From Candidatus Aminicenantota bacterium (lineage in GTDB: Bacteria; Acidobacteriota; Aminicenantia; Aminicenantales; JAFGBC01), in contig JAFGBC010000133.1 of the NCBI GenBank assembly GCA_016933355.1, forward strand, positions 1 through 9,735: a stretch of DNA of 9,735 nt, read 5' to 3'. Shown one piece after another: positions 1-7,668 of this stretch. The position numbers and the translations under genes are program-made. The notes under the pieces are model-generated. The model was given only the letters and a program-made list of their open reading frames with translations, did not search any database and was not told the origin of the DNA. Numbering within the stretch: the stretch's first letter is position 1; the number at the start of each line of letters is the position of its first letter.

Positions 1-374
1 ACGAACGGCCCGGGCGGCGCTCCTTCGGGTCGGATCAAAACGAAGGCGGCGGCGGCCGCGGCCGCCGCGGCCAGTCCGGCGCCGCTCCAAATCCAGATCC
101 GGCGTGAGGCGCGCGGCGCGCGGACGGGAGCGCCCGAGCGTTCCGCGACGAGGCGCGCTTCGAGGCGCGCGCCGAAGTCGCGCCAGTAGGAATCCGGTCG
201 CTCTGCGCCGCGGTTAAGGCCCTGCGCTCCGGACTGGAGCTTGAGGAGACTCTCGCAATACGCGCGGCAGGACGGGCAGGACGAAAGGTGCCGCGACAGA
301 GAGTCCTTCGAGCGGGGCGCCAAGGCTCCGCCCATGTCGTCGGACAGCATCCGTCGGAATTTCTCGCATCTCAT
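1..374 (-). CDS. Zinc-finger anti-sigma factor, partial (3' end beyond the window)
   Basis: Partner of the ECF sigma factor just upstream. It presumably holds that factor at the inner membrane until a signal releases it (inferred from the family). I translated 124 residues from ATG at 374. The N-terminus shows the zf-HC2/ZAS zinc-binding pattern: Cys3, then His29-x3-Cys33-x2-Cys36. After a charged, Arg-rich stretch there is one hydrophobic segment at about residues 93-114 with a run of nine Ala (102-110), read as the single membrane span. The C-terminal periplasmic part lies off the left edge. The start overlaps the sigma stop as ATGA (374..371), so translation is probably coupled and both proteins come from one mRNA. 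The pattern and the pairing with a sigma gene make the family call strong. The signal sensed cannot be told. Confidence 0.85.
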   Translation of the reverse strand, partial: MRCEKFRRMLSDDMGGALAPRSKDSLSRHLSSCPSCRAYCESLLKLQSGAQGLNRGAERPDSYWRDFGARLEARLVAERSGAPVRAPRASRRIWIWSGAGLAAAAAAAAAFVLIRPEGAPPGPF

Positions 375-943
375 GGCCTCACCTCGCTCAGGAACGGCGC
401 GAGCCGGGCCTGGAGGAGCTTGCGGGCCTTATGCATCCGCCAGGACACGGTACTCTCGGAGCAGCCCAAGACCTCGGCCGCCCGGGCGTGGCTCAGGCCC
501 TGGTTGACGACGAGCTGGAAGGCCGCTTGGAAGGGGATGGGAATCTCGGCCAGGGCCGCGGCGATCTTTCCCGAGATCTCGTCGGTCTGGGCGCGTACCT
601 CGGGCGACGCGGCCGCCCGGGCTTCGGCGGAGGGCGGGGTATTCTCGAGAAGCTCGCTCCTCCCCTTCTCCCTTTTCCTCTTCTTCAGGTGGTTCATGGT
701 CAGGTTGACCGCGATGCGGTAGAGCCAGGTGGAGAAGCTCGACCCGCCGCGGAAGCGGCCGATCGCCCGGTAGGCCGCCATAAACGTTTCCTGGGCCAGG
801 TCGTCGGCGTCGGCGTGGTTGCGAACCAGGCCGAAGACGACGGCGTAAACCCTTTCCCGGTGGAGCCGGGCCAGCTCGGCGAAGGCATCCGTCTCGCCCG
901 CCCGGGCCCTGACGACAAGCGTCTCATCCTGGGTTCCATCCAT
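371..943 (-). CDS. ECF-family RNA polymerase sigma factor (sigma-70 type)
   Basis: Alternative sigma factor of 190 residues that directs RNA polymerase to a stress or envelope regulon (role inferred from family). Region 2 spans about residues 20-90 and contains the DADDLAQETF motif at 45-54 and the STWLYRIAVN segment at 71-80. A variable linker covers about 95-125. Region 4 with its helix-turn-helix spans about 135-182 (LSHARAAEVLGCSESTVSWR, 150-169). I chose ATG 943 because GGAAGG sits four bases upstream and because a TATAAT at 975..970 would start transcription near 963. In-frame alternatives are ATG 955 and TTG 967; the TTG would lie before that inferred transcript start. The next gene is a zf-HC2 anti-sigma factor overlapping by four bases, the usual autoregulated ECF operon. 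The subgroup was not determined. Confidence 0.88.
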   Translation of the reverse strand: MDGTQDETLVVRARAGETDAFAELARLHRERVYAVVFGLVRNHADADDLAQETFMAAYRAIGRFRGGSSFSTWLYRIAVNLTMNHLKKRKREKGRSELLENTPPSAEARAAASPEVRAQTDEISGKIAAALAEIPIPFQAAFQLVVNQGLSHARAAEVLGCSESTVSWRMHKARKLLQARLAPFLSEVRP

Positions 944-969
944 CGCGCCTTCCATCGGTTTAGACAATC

Positions 970-975
970 ATTATA
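970..975 (-). promoter_or_regulatory. Candidate -10 element for the sigma/anti-sigma operon
   Basis: A perfect TATAAT is read on the minus strand. No good -35 hexamer lies 16-18 bases upstream (the 17-nt position holds GGAATT), so it may depend on an activator or be fortuitous. Transcription would begin near 963, giving a leader of about 20 nt before ATG 943. ECF operons are often autoregulated, but I see no convincing ECF-type -35/-10 pair here. Confidence 0.4.
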
Positions 976-985
976 GCTTTTCCTT

Positions 986-994
986 TGAAATAAT
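986..994 (+). promoter_or_regulatory. Candidate extended -10 promoter for the structured RNA at 1001
   Basis: TGA followed by AATAAT (five of six match TATAAT) makes an extended -10 on the plus strand. Seven bases after it lies position 1001, exactly the first base of the perfect inverted repeat that closes the candidate RNA. No clear -35 stands at 16-18 bases; TAGACA at 961-966 is 22 bases away, too far for normal use. The agreement between predicted start and helix start is the main support. Confidence 0.35.
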
Positions 995-1000
995 TCCGGC

Positions 1001-1163
1001 GACACACGACTTGCTACGGGGGCAAAAAAACACTTTGCATAATCCTTGCTGCTCCCCGAGCACCAGCCGGGCGATAAGGATATGGGGAGTCAACGATATT
1101 TCGCCCGGCTTAGTCATTCGCACCTGGATAAAGAACTGCGATTGTAGAATTAAGTCGTGTGTC
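1001..1163 (+). ncRNA. Candidate structured RNA, 6S-like architecture (hypothesis)
   Basis: Non-coding segment of about 163 nt. Seen directly: a perfect 12-bp inverted repeat joins 1001-1012 (GACACACGACTT) to 1152-1163. Beyond one mismatch it is prolonged by CCGG/CCGG at 996-999 and 1165-1168. Inside, CTAC 1014-1017 can pair with GTAG 1144-1147, and ATCC 1042-1045 with GGAT 1126-1129. A perfect 10-bp stem joins 1065-1074 (AGCCGGGCGA) to 1101-1110. Small hairpins are possible at 1022-1038 and 1050-1062. A long closing stem, an open middle on both sides, an apical stem and a length of 160-200 nt are the general shape of 6S RNA, which mimics an open promoter and binds housekeeping RNA polymerase. 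A 6S gene beside a purine gene is known in cyanobacteria (by purK). No U-tract terminator follows, so a 3' end by processing is assumed. Alternatives are an unnamed RNA family or a regulatory DNA palindrome. Confidence 0.42.
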
Positions 1164-1179
1164 CCCGGGGCCTCGGAAA

Positions 1180-1208
1180 TTGACTTGGGACGGGGGCCTT
1201 GCTATGAT
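1180..1208 (+). promoter_or_regulatory. Sigma-70 promoter of the purine operon
   Basis: TTGACT at 1180-1185 (five of six match TTGACA), a 17-bp spacer, and TATGAT at 1203-1208 (five of six match TATAAT). This is the best promoter in the window. Transcription should start near 1215, leaving a leader of about 31 nt before the purB ATG. That is too short for a purine riboswitch, so any purine control would have to act by a repressor at the DNA or through the upstream RNA element. The promoter starts 17 bp after the closing repeat of the candidate RNA. Confidence 0.75.
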
Positions 1209-1245
1209 TTGGACTCTCTCGAGGAAAGGCTCGAAGGATTCGCCG

Positions 1246-2538
1246 ATGATCGAACGCTACACCCGTCCCGAAATGGGCGCCGTCTGGACCGAGGCCAATC
1301 GCTACCGGAAATGGCTCGACGTCGAGATCGCCGTCTGCGAGGCCTGGGCCAAGCTGAGCAAGATCCCGGCCGCGTCCCTCCGTCGCATCAAGGCCCGGGC
1401 CGGCTTCGACGTCGCCCGCATCGACGCCATCGAGCGCGTCGTCAAGCACGACATCATCGCTTTCCTGACCTCGGTCGCCGAGAAGGTCGGCCCCGACTCC
1501 CGCTTCATCCACCTCGGGCTGACGTCCTACGACGTCGTGGACACGGCCCTCTCCCTCCTTATTAAAGAGTCCCTGACCAAGGTCCGCCGCGACCTGGTCG
1601 GCCTCCGCAAGGTCATCAGGGTCCAAGCCCTCAAGCACAAGATGACGCCGACGATCGGCCGAACCCACGGCGTCCACGCCGAGCCGGTCAGCTTCGGGTT
1701 CAAGCTCCTCGTCTGGTTCGAAGAGGTCGGCCGCCATATCGACCGCGTCGACCGCGCCCTGGACGTCATCAATGTCGGCCGCATCTCGGGCTCGGTCGGG
1801 ACCTATATCCACCTCGACCCCCGCGTCGAGACGATCGCCCTGCGCCGGCTGGGCCTGCGGCCCGCCAAGGTCTCGACCCAGGTCCTCCAACGCGACCGCC
1901 ACGCCGAGGTCCTGGCCGTCTTAGCCCTCGTCGCCTCCTCGCTCGAGAAGTTCGCCCTCGAGGTCCGCCATCTCCAGCGGACCGAGGTCCTCGAGCTCGA
2001 GGAGCCCTTCACCAAGGGCCAGAAGGGCTCGTCCTCGATGCCCCACAAGAAGAACCCGGTCCGCTGCGAGCGGATCTCGGGCCTGGCCCGGATCGTCCGC
2101 TCCAACCTCCAAGCCGGGCTCGAGAACATCCCCCTCTGGCACGAGCGGGACATCTCCCACTCCTCGGCCGAGCGGGTCGTCCTGCCCGATTCGTTCATCC
2201 TGACCGATTACATCCTGGCCGAGACAACCGACGTCATCCGCCACTGGCGCGTCCATCCCGTCCGGATGCGGGCCAACATCGACGCGACCCGCGGCCTCGT
2301 CTTCTCCCAGGCCGTCCTGCTCGCCCTGACACGCAAGGGGATGACCCGCGAGGACGCTTACGCCGTCGTCCAGGCCTCGACCCTCAAGGCCTGGGAGGAG
2401 GGGCTCGACTTCCGCGAGCTCATCGCCGCCGACCCCAAGGTCCGGGCCCGCCTCTCGGAGGCCGAGCTCCGGGCCTGCTTCTCGCTCGCCCCCTACTTGG
2501 GGAAAGTCGACGCCATCTTCAAGAAGGTGCTCCGATGA
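1246..2538 (+). CDS. purB: Adenylosuccinate lyase
   Basis: Cytosolic lyase that removes fumarate from SAICAR (de novo purine step 8) and from adenylosuccinate (AMP formation). The 430 residues match the usual short bacterial form. Fumarase/aspartase superfamily landmarks are present: KHD with His68, the TSYD segment at 93-96, THGVHAEP with His141 as the expected general acid, and the signature loop SSSMPHKKNP at 262-271 with the catalytic Ser. I chose ATG 1246 because the protein then starts MIERYTRPEM, typical of the family, with AAGGA seven bases upstream. The longer in-frame starts at 1159 and 1204 lie before or inside the predicted promoter -10, so they cannot be used from that transcript. 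First gene of the operon; its stop overlaps purS as ATGA. Confidence 0.96.
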   Translation: MIERYTRPEMGAVWTEANRYRKWLDVEIAVCEAWAKLSKIPAASLRRIKARAGFDVARIDAIERVVKHDIIAFLTSVAEKVGPDSRFIHLGLTSYDVVDTALSLLIKESLTKVRRDLVGLRKVIRVQALKHKMTPTIGRTHGVHAEPVSFGFKLLVWFEEVGRHIDRVDRALDVINVGRISGSVGTYIHLDPRVETIALRRLGLRPAKVSTQVLQRDRHAEVLAVLALVASSLEKFALEVRHLQRTEVLELEEPFTKGQKGSSSMPHKKNPVRCERISGLARIVRSNLQAGLENIPLWHERDISHSSAERVVLPDSFILTDYILAETTDVIRHWRVHPVRMRANIDATRGLVFSQAVLLALTRKGMTREDAYAVVQASTLKAWEEGLDFRELIAADPKVRARLSEAELRACFSLAPYLGKVDAIFKKVLR

Positions 2539-2777
2539 AAGTCAGAATCCTCGTCTCCTTCAAAGACAGCGTCCTCGACCCCCAGGGCCAGACCGTCAAG
2601 AACGCCCTTCTGACCCTTGGCTACGGGTTCGTCCGCGACGTCCGCCAGGGCAAGGTCTTCGAGCTCGATCTCGAGGGCGTCAGCGAAGACGAAGCCCGCC
2701 GCCTCGTCCCCGAAATCGCCTCCAAGGTGCTGGCCAACCCGATCATCGAGACGTTCGTCTGGGACATCCTGGCATGA
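2535..2777 (+). CDS. purS: Phosphoribosylformylglycinamidine synthase subunit PurS
   Basis: Small structural subunit of 80 residues, the normal family size, which dimerises and bridges PurL and PurQ in the FGAR amidotransferase complex (known from the B. subtilis and Thermotoga systems). The sequence begins with the typical beta strand MKVRILVSFKDSVLDPQG, followed by the Leu/Gly turn region and the acidic helix SEDEARRLVPEIASKVLANP. It ends near the conserved segment IIETFVWDI. The ATG overlaps the purB stop by four bases and its own stop overlaps the purQ ATG by four, so translation of purB, purS and purQ is probably coupled. The presence of purS implies a small PurL rather than the fused long enzyme, and this is what follows. 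Confidence 0.95.
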   Translation: MKVRILVSFKDSVLDPQGQTVKNALLTLGYGFVRDVRQGKVFELDLEGVSEDEARRLVPEIASKVLANPIIETFVWDILA

Positions 2778-3466
2778 AGTTCGGCGTCGTCGTCTTCCCC
2801 GGGTCGAACTGCGACGCCGATACGCTCCATGCCCTGGGCGATATATTGGGCCGGGAAGCCGTATATCTCTGGCACAAAGATCACGACCTCAAGGGCGTCG
2901 ACTGCGTCGTCCTGCCCGGGGGCTTCGCCCACGGCGACTACCTCCGGTCGGGCGCCATCGCCCGCTTCTCGCCGCTGATGCGCGAGGTCGGCGAGCACGC
3001 CGCCCGCGGCGGCCTGGTCCTCGGCATCTGCAACGGCTTCCAGGTCCTGCTCGAGATGGGGCTCCTGCCCGGGGCCATGCTCCGCAACAAGAACCTCAAA
3101 TTCCTCTGCCGGTTCGTGACCGTCCGTGTCGAAAGCGAGAAGACGGCCTTCACCCGCCTCGCGCGCAAAGGCCAGGTCCTGCGCCTTCCGATCGCCCATT
3201 TCGACGGGAACTATTACGCGCCGCCCGACGTCCTGGACGAGGTCGAGAGCAACGGCCGGGTCGTCCTCCGCTACTGCGACGATCAGGGCCGCCTGTCCGA
3301 GGAGTCCAACGTCAACGGCTCGCTGCGCTCGATCGCCGGGCTGGTCAACGCGGCGGGCAACGTCATGGGCCTGATGCCCCACCCCGAGCGGGCCGTCGAG
3401 GACCTGCTGGGCGGGACGGACGGCCGGCTCATCCTCGAGTCCCTCATCGGAGGCCGCGTCCCTTGA
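2774..3466 (+). CDS. purQ: Phosphoribosylformylglycinamidine synthase subunit PurQ (glutaminase)
   Basis: Class I glutamine amidotransferase that hydrolyses glutamine and passes ammonia to PurL. It has 230 residues, the normal length. Visible motifs: the N-terminal strand FGVVVFPGSNCDAD; LPGGFAHGDYLRSG at 47-60; the nucleophile elbow GICNGFQ with Cys86; and the catalytic HPE with His203 and Glu205 near the C-terminus (MPHPERAVED). The triad is complete, so the enzyme looks active. The ATG overlaps the purS stop by four bases. purL follows after 20 bases, so the three subunits of the complex are made side by side. Confidence 0.96.
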   Translation: MKFGVVVFPGSNCDADTLHALGDILGREAVYLWHKDHDLKGVDCVVLPGGFAHGDYLRSGAIARFSPLMREVGEHAARGGLVLGICNGFQVLLEMGLLPGAMLRNKNLKFLCRFVTVRVESEKTAFTRLARKGQVLRLPIAHFDGNYYAPPDVLDEVESNGRVVLRYCDDQGRLSEESNVNGSLRSIAGLVNAAGNVMGLMPHPERAVEDLLGGTDGRLILESLIGGRVP

Positions 3467-3486
3467 GCGCCCCGGACAGGACCGCC

Positions 3487-5689
<2,203 letters not shown>

Positions 5690-5697
<8 letters not shown>

Positions 5698-6547
5698 GCC
5701 GTGGGTGGCCGCCGCCGTCGTCCTCCTGACGACCACCGCTCCGGCCGTCTTCGCCGGCGTCGACCTCCGACTGCGGGTGGCCGGCGGCGCCGCCCGCCTG
5801 GCCCTCGACGAACCCAACACGGTCCTCAGGGAATGGGAGGCTTGGCACGTCAAGACCGTCGAGGACAGCAAGAACATGACGCTCGTGGATGACAAGGTCG
5901 GAGAGCTCCGGCTCGGGTACGACTTCGACGTCGAGATGATCCTGGGCTTCGGCCGCCACTTCGGCCTCGGCTTCGGGGCCGGCGTCCTCAACGCGAGCGT
6001 GTCCGAGAAGGACGCGTTTCTGACCGTCGACAGGCCGCTCGGCACGTTCACCTACGCCCATACCATGACGGCCAGCGCCTATCCCGTGCTCCTGTCGGCC
6101 CACGGGCTCCTCCCCCTGGGCGGGAAGTTCACCGCTTACGTCAAGGCGGGAGGCGGCCTGGCCTGGGCGAAGTTCGCCGAGCGCGAAGCCAACAAGCTCC
6201 CGACGAATCCCAAGTTCGCCTACCCCTTCTCCCAGTCCGCCAGGGCGAACGGAACGCTTTACGCGGCCGGCGTCGGGCTCCGCTTCGACGCCGACGACAA
6301 GCTCTCGTTCCTGGTCGAGTTCGGCGGTCGCCGAGGAGAGCTGACGGATTTCGAGGGCAAGGCTAAGGACGGCACGCCGGGCGCTCTGTACGCGTTCGAC
6401 GAATACGACGCCAAGATCGAACACTGGCGGAGGCGCTACGAAATCCTGGCCCAGCCGCCGCAAGGGGACATCTACCGCAACGTCGGCAAGGCCAGGATCG
6501 ACATCGGCGGCGTCTCGGTCAAGCTGGGCATCGCGCTGGAATTCTGA
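5690..6547 (+). CDS. Predicted outer-membrane beta-barrel protein, function unknown
   Basis: A 285-residue exported protein. A Sec signal peptide is clear: MRK, a hydrophobic core to about residue 19, and likely cleavage after Ala22 (VFA|GV). The mature part alternates hydrophobic and polar residues in many short stretches with Gly and aromatics, for example FGRHFGLGFGAGVL, FTAYVKAGGGLAWAKF, TLYAAGVGLRFDAD and KLSFLVEFGGRRGE. It ends in GIALEF, a terminal Phe as in barrel proteins that use the BAM machinery. I cannot assign a family beyond an OmpW/opacity-like small barrel style. The ATG lies inside the last codons of purL (eight-base overlap), with no strong ribosome-binding site, suggesting coupled translation. 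Its presence between purL and purN is odd because it has no evident role in purine synthesis. purN follows after 23 bases. Confidence 0.78.
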
Positions 6548-6570
6548 GACCGCCGCCCAAGGGGGAAGCC

Positions 6571-7206
6571 ATGAACGACATCGTCTTTCGCAGCCCGAAG
6601 AAGCGGGGCCGGATCGCCGTCGTCCTGTCGGGGCGTGGCTCGAACTTCCTGGCCATTCACGACGCCGTCGGCCGCGGGGAGGTCGACGCCGAGATCGTCC
6701 TCGTCCTCAGCAACGTCGAAACGGCGCCCGGACTGGCCGCCGCCCGGGAGCGCGGGCTGGAAGCCCTCTGGCTCAACCCCAAAGATTACGCGAGCCGCGA
6801 CGATTACGACGCCGCCCTGCTGGCCGAAGTCCGGAAGCGGGACGTCGACCTCATCTGCCTGGCCGGCTACATGAAGATCGTGACCCCTCTCCTCTGCCGG
6901 GCCTTTGTCCACCGCCTGCTGAACATCCACCCGGCGCTCCTACCCGCCTTCCCCGGCCTCCATGTCCAGCAGAAGGCCGTCGACTGGGGCGTGCGCTATT
7001 CGGGCGCGACCGTCCACTTCGTGGCCGAGGAGGTCGACATGGGGCCGATCATCCTTCAGGCCGTGGTGCCCGTCCTCCAGGACGACAGCGCAGACACGCT
7101 GAGCGCCCGTATCCTGGAGCAGGAGCACAAGATCTACCCCGAGGCCGTCCGCCTCTATTTCGAGGGACGGATCGAGGTCCGCGGCCGCCGCGTCTTCATC
7201 CTCTGA
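6571..7206 (+). CDS. purN: Phosphoribosylglycinamide formyltransferase (10-formyl-THF dependent)
   Basis: Cytosolic GAR transformylase, which transfers a formyl group from 10-formyltetrahydrofolate to GAR to give FGAR, the substrate of the PurSQL complex upstream. The 211 residues are close to the family norm with a slightly longer N-terminus. Motifs: phosphate-binding SGRGSNF at 20-26; the folate/catalytic segment LAGYMKIVTP; NIHPALLPAFPG with Asn118 and His120; SGATVHFV at 144-151; and Asp156. These three catalytic residues keep the same mutual spacing as Asn106, His108 and Asp144 of the E. coli enzyme. GGGGGAAG stands just before ATG 6571. Last gene of the apparent operon, followed by a GC-rich hairpin. 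Confidence 0.95.
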   Translation: MNDIVFRSPKKRGRIAVVLSGRGSNFLAIHDAVGRGEVDAEIVLVLSNVETAPGLAAARERGLEALWLNPKDYASRDDYDAALLAEVRKRDVDLICLAGYMKIVTPLLCRAFVHRLLNIHPALLPAFPGLHVQQKAVDWGVRYSGATVHFVAEEVDMGPIILQAVVPVLQDDSADTLSARILEQEHKIYPEAVRLYFEGRIEVRGRRVFIL

Positions 7207-7210
7207 GGAC

Positions 7211-7240
7211 GGTCCCGCCCGCGCGACGCGGGCTCCGACC
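7211..7240. terminator. GC-rich hairpin between convergent genes, possible terminator
   Basis: GCCCGCG at 7217-7223 and CGCGGGC at 7227-7233 form a perfect 7-bp stem with loop CGA. GGTC at 7211-7214 can pair with GACC at 7237-7240 outside a small internal loop. It lies between the end of purN and the end of the convergent lipoprotein gene. There is no U-tract on either strand, so it is not a standard intrinsic terminator; it may stall polymerase or protect the mRNA 3' end. Confidence 0.35.
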
Positions 7241-7242
7241 GG

Positions 7243-7602
7243 CTACCACCACCAGTTGGCGATGGAGAAGCTGTGGGAATGGTTGTTGGCGGTCGATGTC
7301 TCGACCACGACCTGAATCGAGTTGTTGACGGATCCGCACTGGGCCTTGGTCAACGAAAGCGTGTGGGTGTGGTTGTTGACGCTCGAGGTGGTCACGGTCA
7401 GGCCCGCCTCCGGCAGCGCCTGGATGTCCGACCGGCTGAGCGTGACGGTGTGAGAGTGGCCGTCGACCGTCGTCGACGTGAACGTCTTCGTCTCATAGGT
7501 CGGCACGGTGGATTCGGGGCTGCTGCAGCCCGCCGCCAGGAAAGCGACGGTCCCGAGCCATGCGACGATCCGAGCTCCCCTTCCGATGGGCAGTCTTCTC
7601 AT
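7243..7602 (-). CDS. Small lipoprotein with three His-x-His repeats, function unknown
   Basis: A 119-residue protein with a type II signal peptide: RR near the N-terminus, a hydrophobic core, and lipobox LAAGC with lipidated Cys26. The mature part contains three imperfect repeats of about 30 residues, each built around V/A-x-x-H-x-H-T/S: VDGHSHTVTL (His49, His51), VNNHTHTLSL (His78, His80) and ANNHSHSFSI (His108, His110). Segments between them are Thr/Ser/Val-rich, suggesting beta structure. His-x-His motifs in repeated beta segments bind metal in other proteins, such as phage short tail fibres, so metal binding is a reasonable inference but not proven. The protein ends in three Trp. The start at ATG 7602 has a very strong ribosome-binding site (GGAGGAGGA) and a good promoter upstream. 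I do not recognise the family. Confidence 0.75.
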   Translation of the reverse strand: MRRLPIGRGARIVAWLGTVAFLAAGCSSPESTVPTYETKTFTSTTVDGHSHTVTLSRSDIQALPEAGLTVTTSSVNNHTHTLSLTKAQCGSVNNSIQVVVETSTANNHSHSFSIANWWW

Positions 7603-7628
7603 TTGTGTCCTCCTCCCTGGACTAAGGA

Positions 7629-7658
7629 AACATAAGGCCGGCGCCGGGGGGGTGTCAA
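7629..7658 (-). promoter_or_regulatory. Promoter of the His-x-His lipoprotein gene
   Basis: On the minus strand TTGACA (7658..7653, perfect -35) is followed after 18 bp by TATGTT (7634..7629, four of six). Transcription would begin near 7622, giving a 20-nt leader with the GGAGGAGGA ribosome-binding site. The spacer carries a run of seven C and the palindrome CCGGCGCCGG (7638-7647), which could be a protein-binding site or chance in GC-rich DNA. It lies right after the end of the M14 peptidase gene. Confidence 0.6.
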
Positions 7659-7668
7659 GCCCTCCCTG

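Noticed and set aside
960..971. Four-codon frame ATG ATT GTC TAA on the minus strand after AAAGGA
   Set aside because: It would sit at or before the inferred transcript start. A three-residue peptide leader cannot be supported.
1006..1179. Purine, ZTP or other known riboswitch upstream of purB
   Set aside because: I could not match the conserved core of any riboswitch I know, and a strong promoter lies downstream of the segment, so it is not an obligatory purB leader.
1159..1245. Longer purB start codons at 1159 and 1204
   Set aside because: Both lie before or within the -10 element, whereas 1246 has AAGGA at good spacing and gives the typical MIERYTRPEM beginning.
1150..1902. 250-residue minus-strand frame opposite purB
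   Set aside because: Shadow of purB: low-complexity Asp/Gly/Ala/Leu composition and no motif.
2617..3486. Long 5' extension of the purL frame across purS and purQ
   Set aside because: The translated extension is Arg/Pro-rich with no motif. Family alignment and a ribosome-binding site place the start at 3487.
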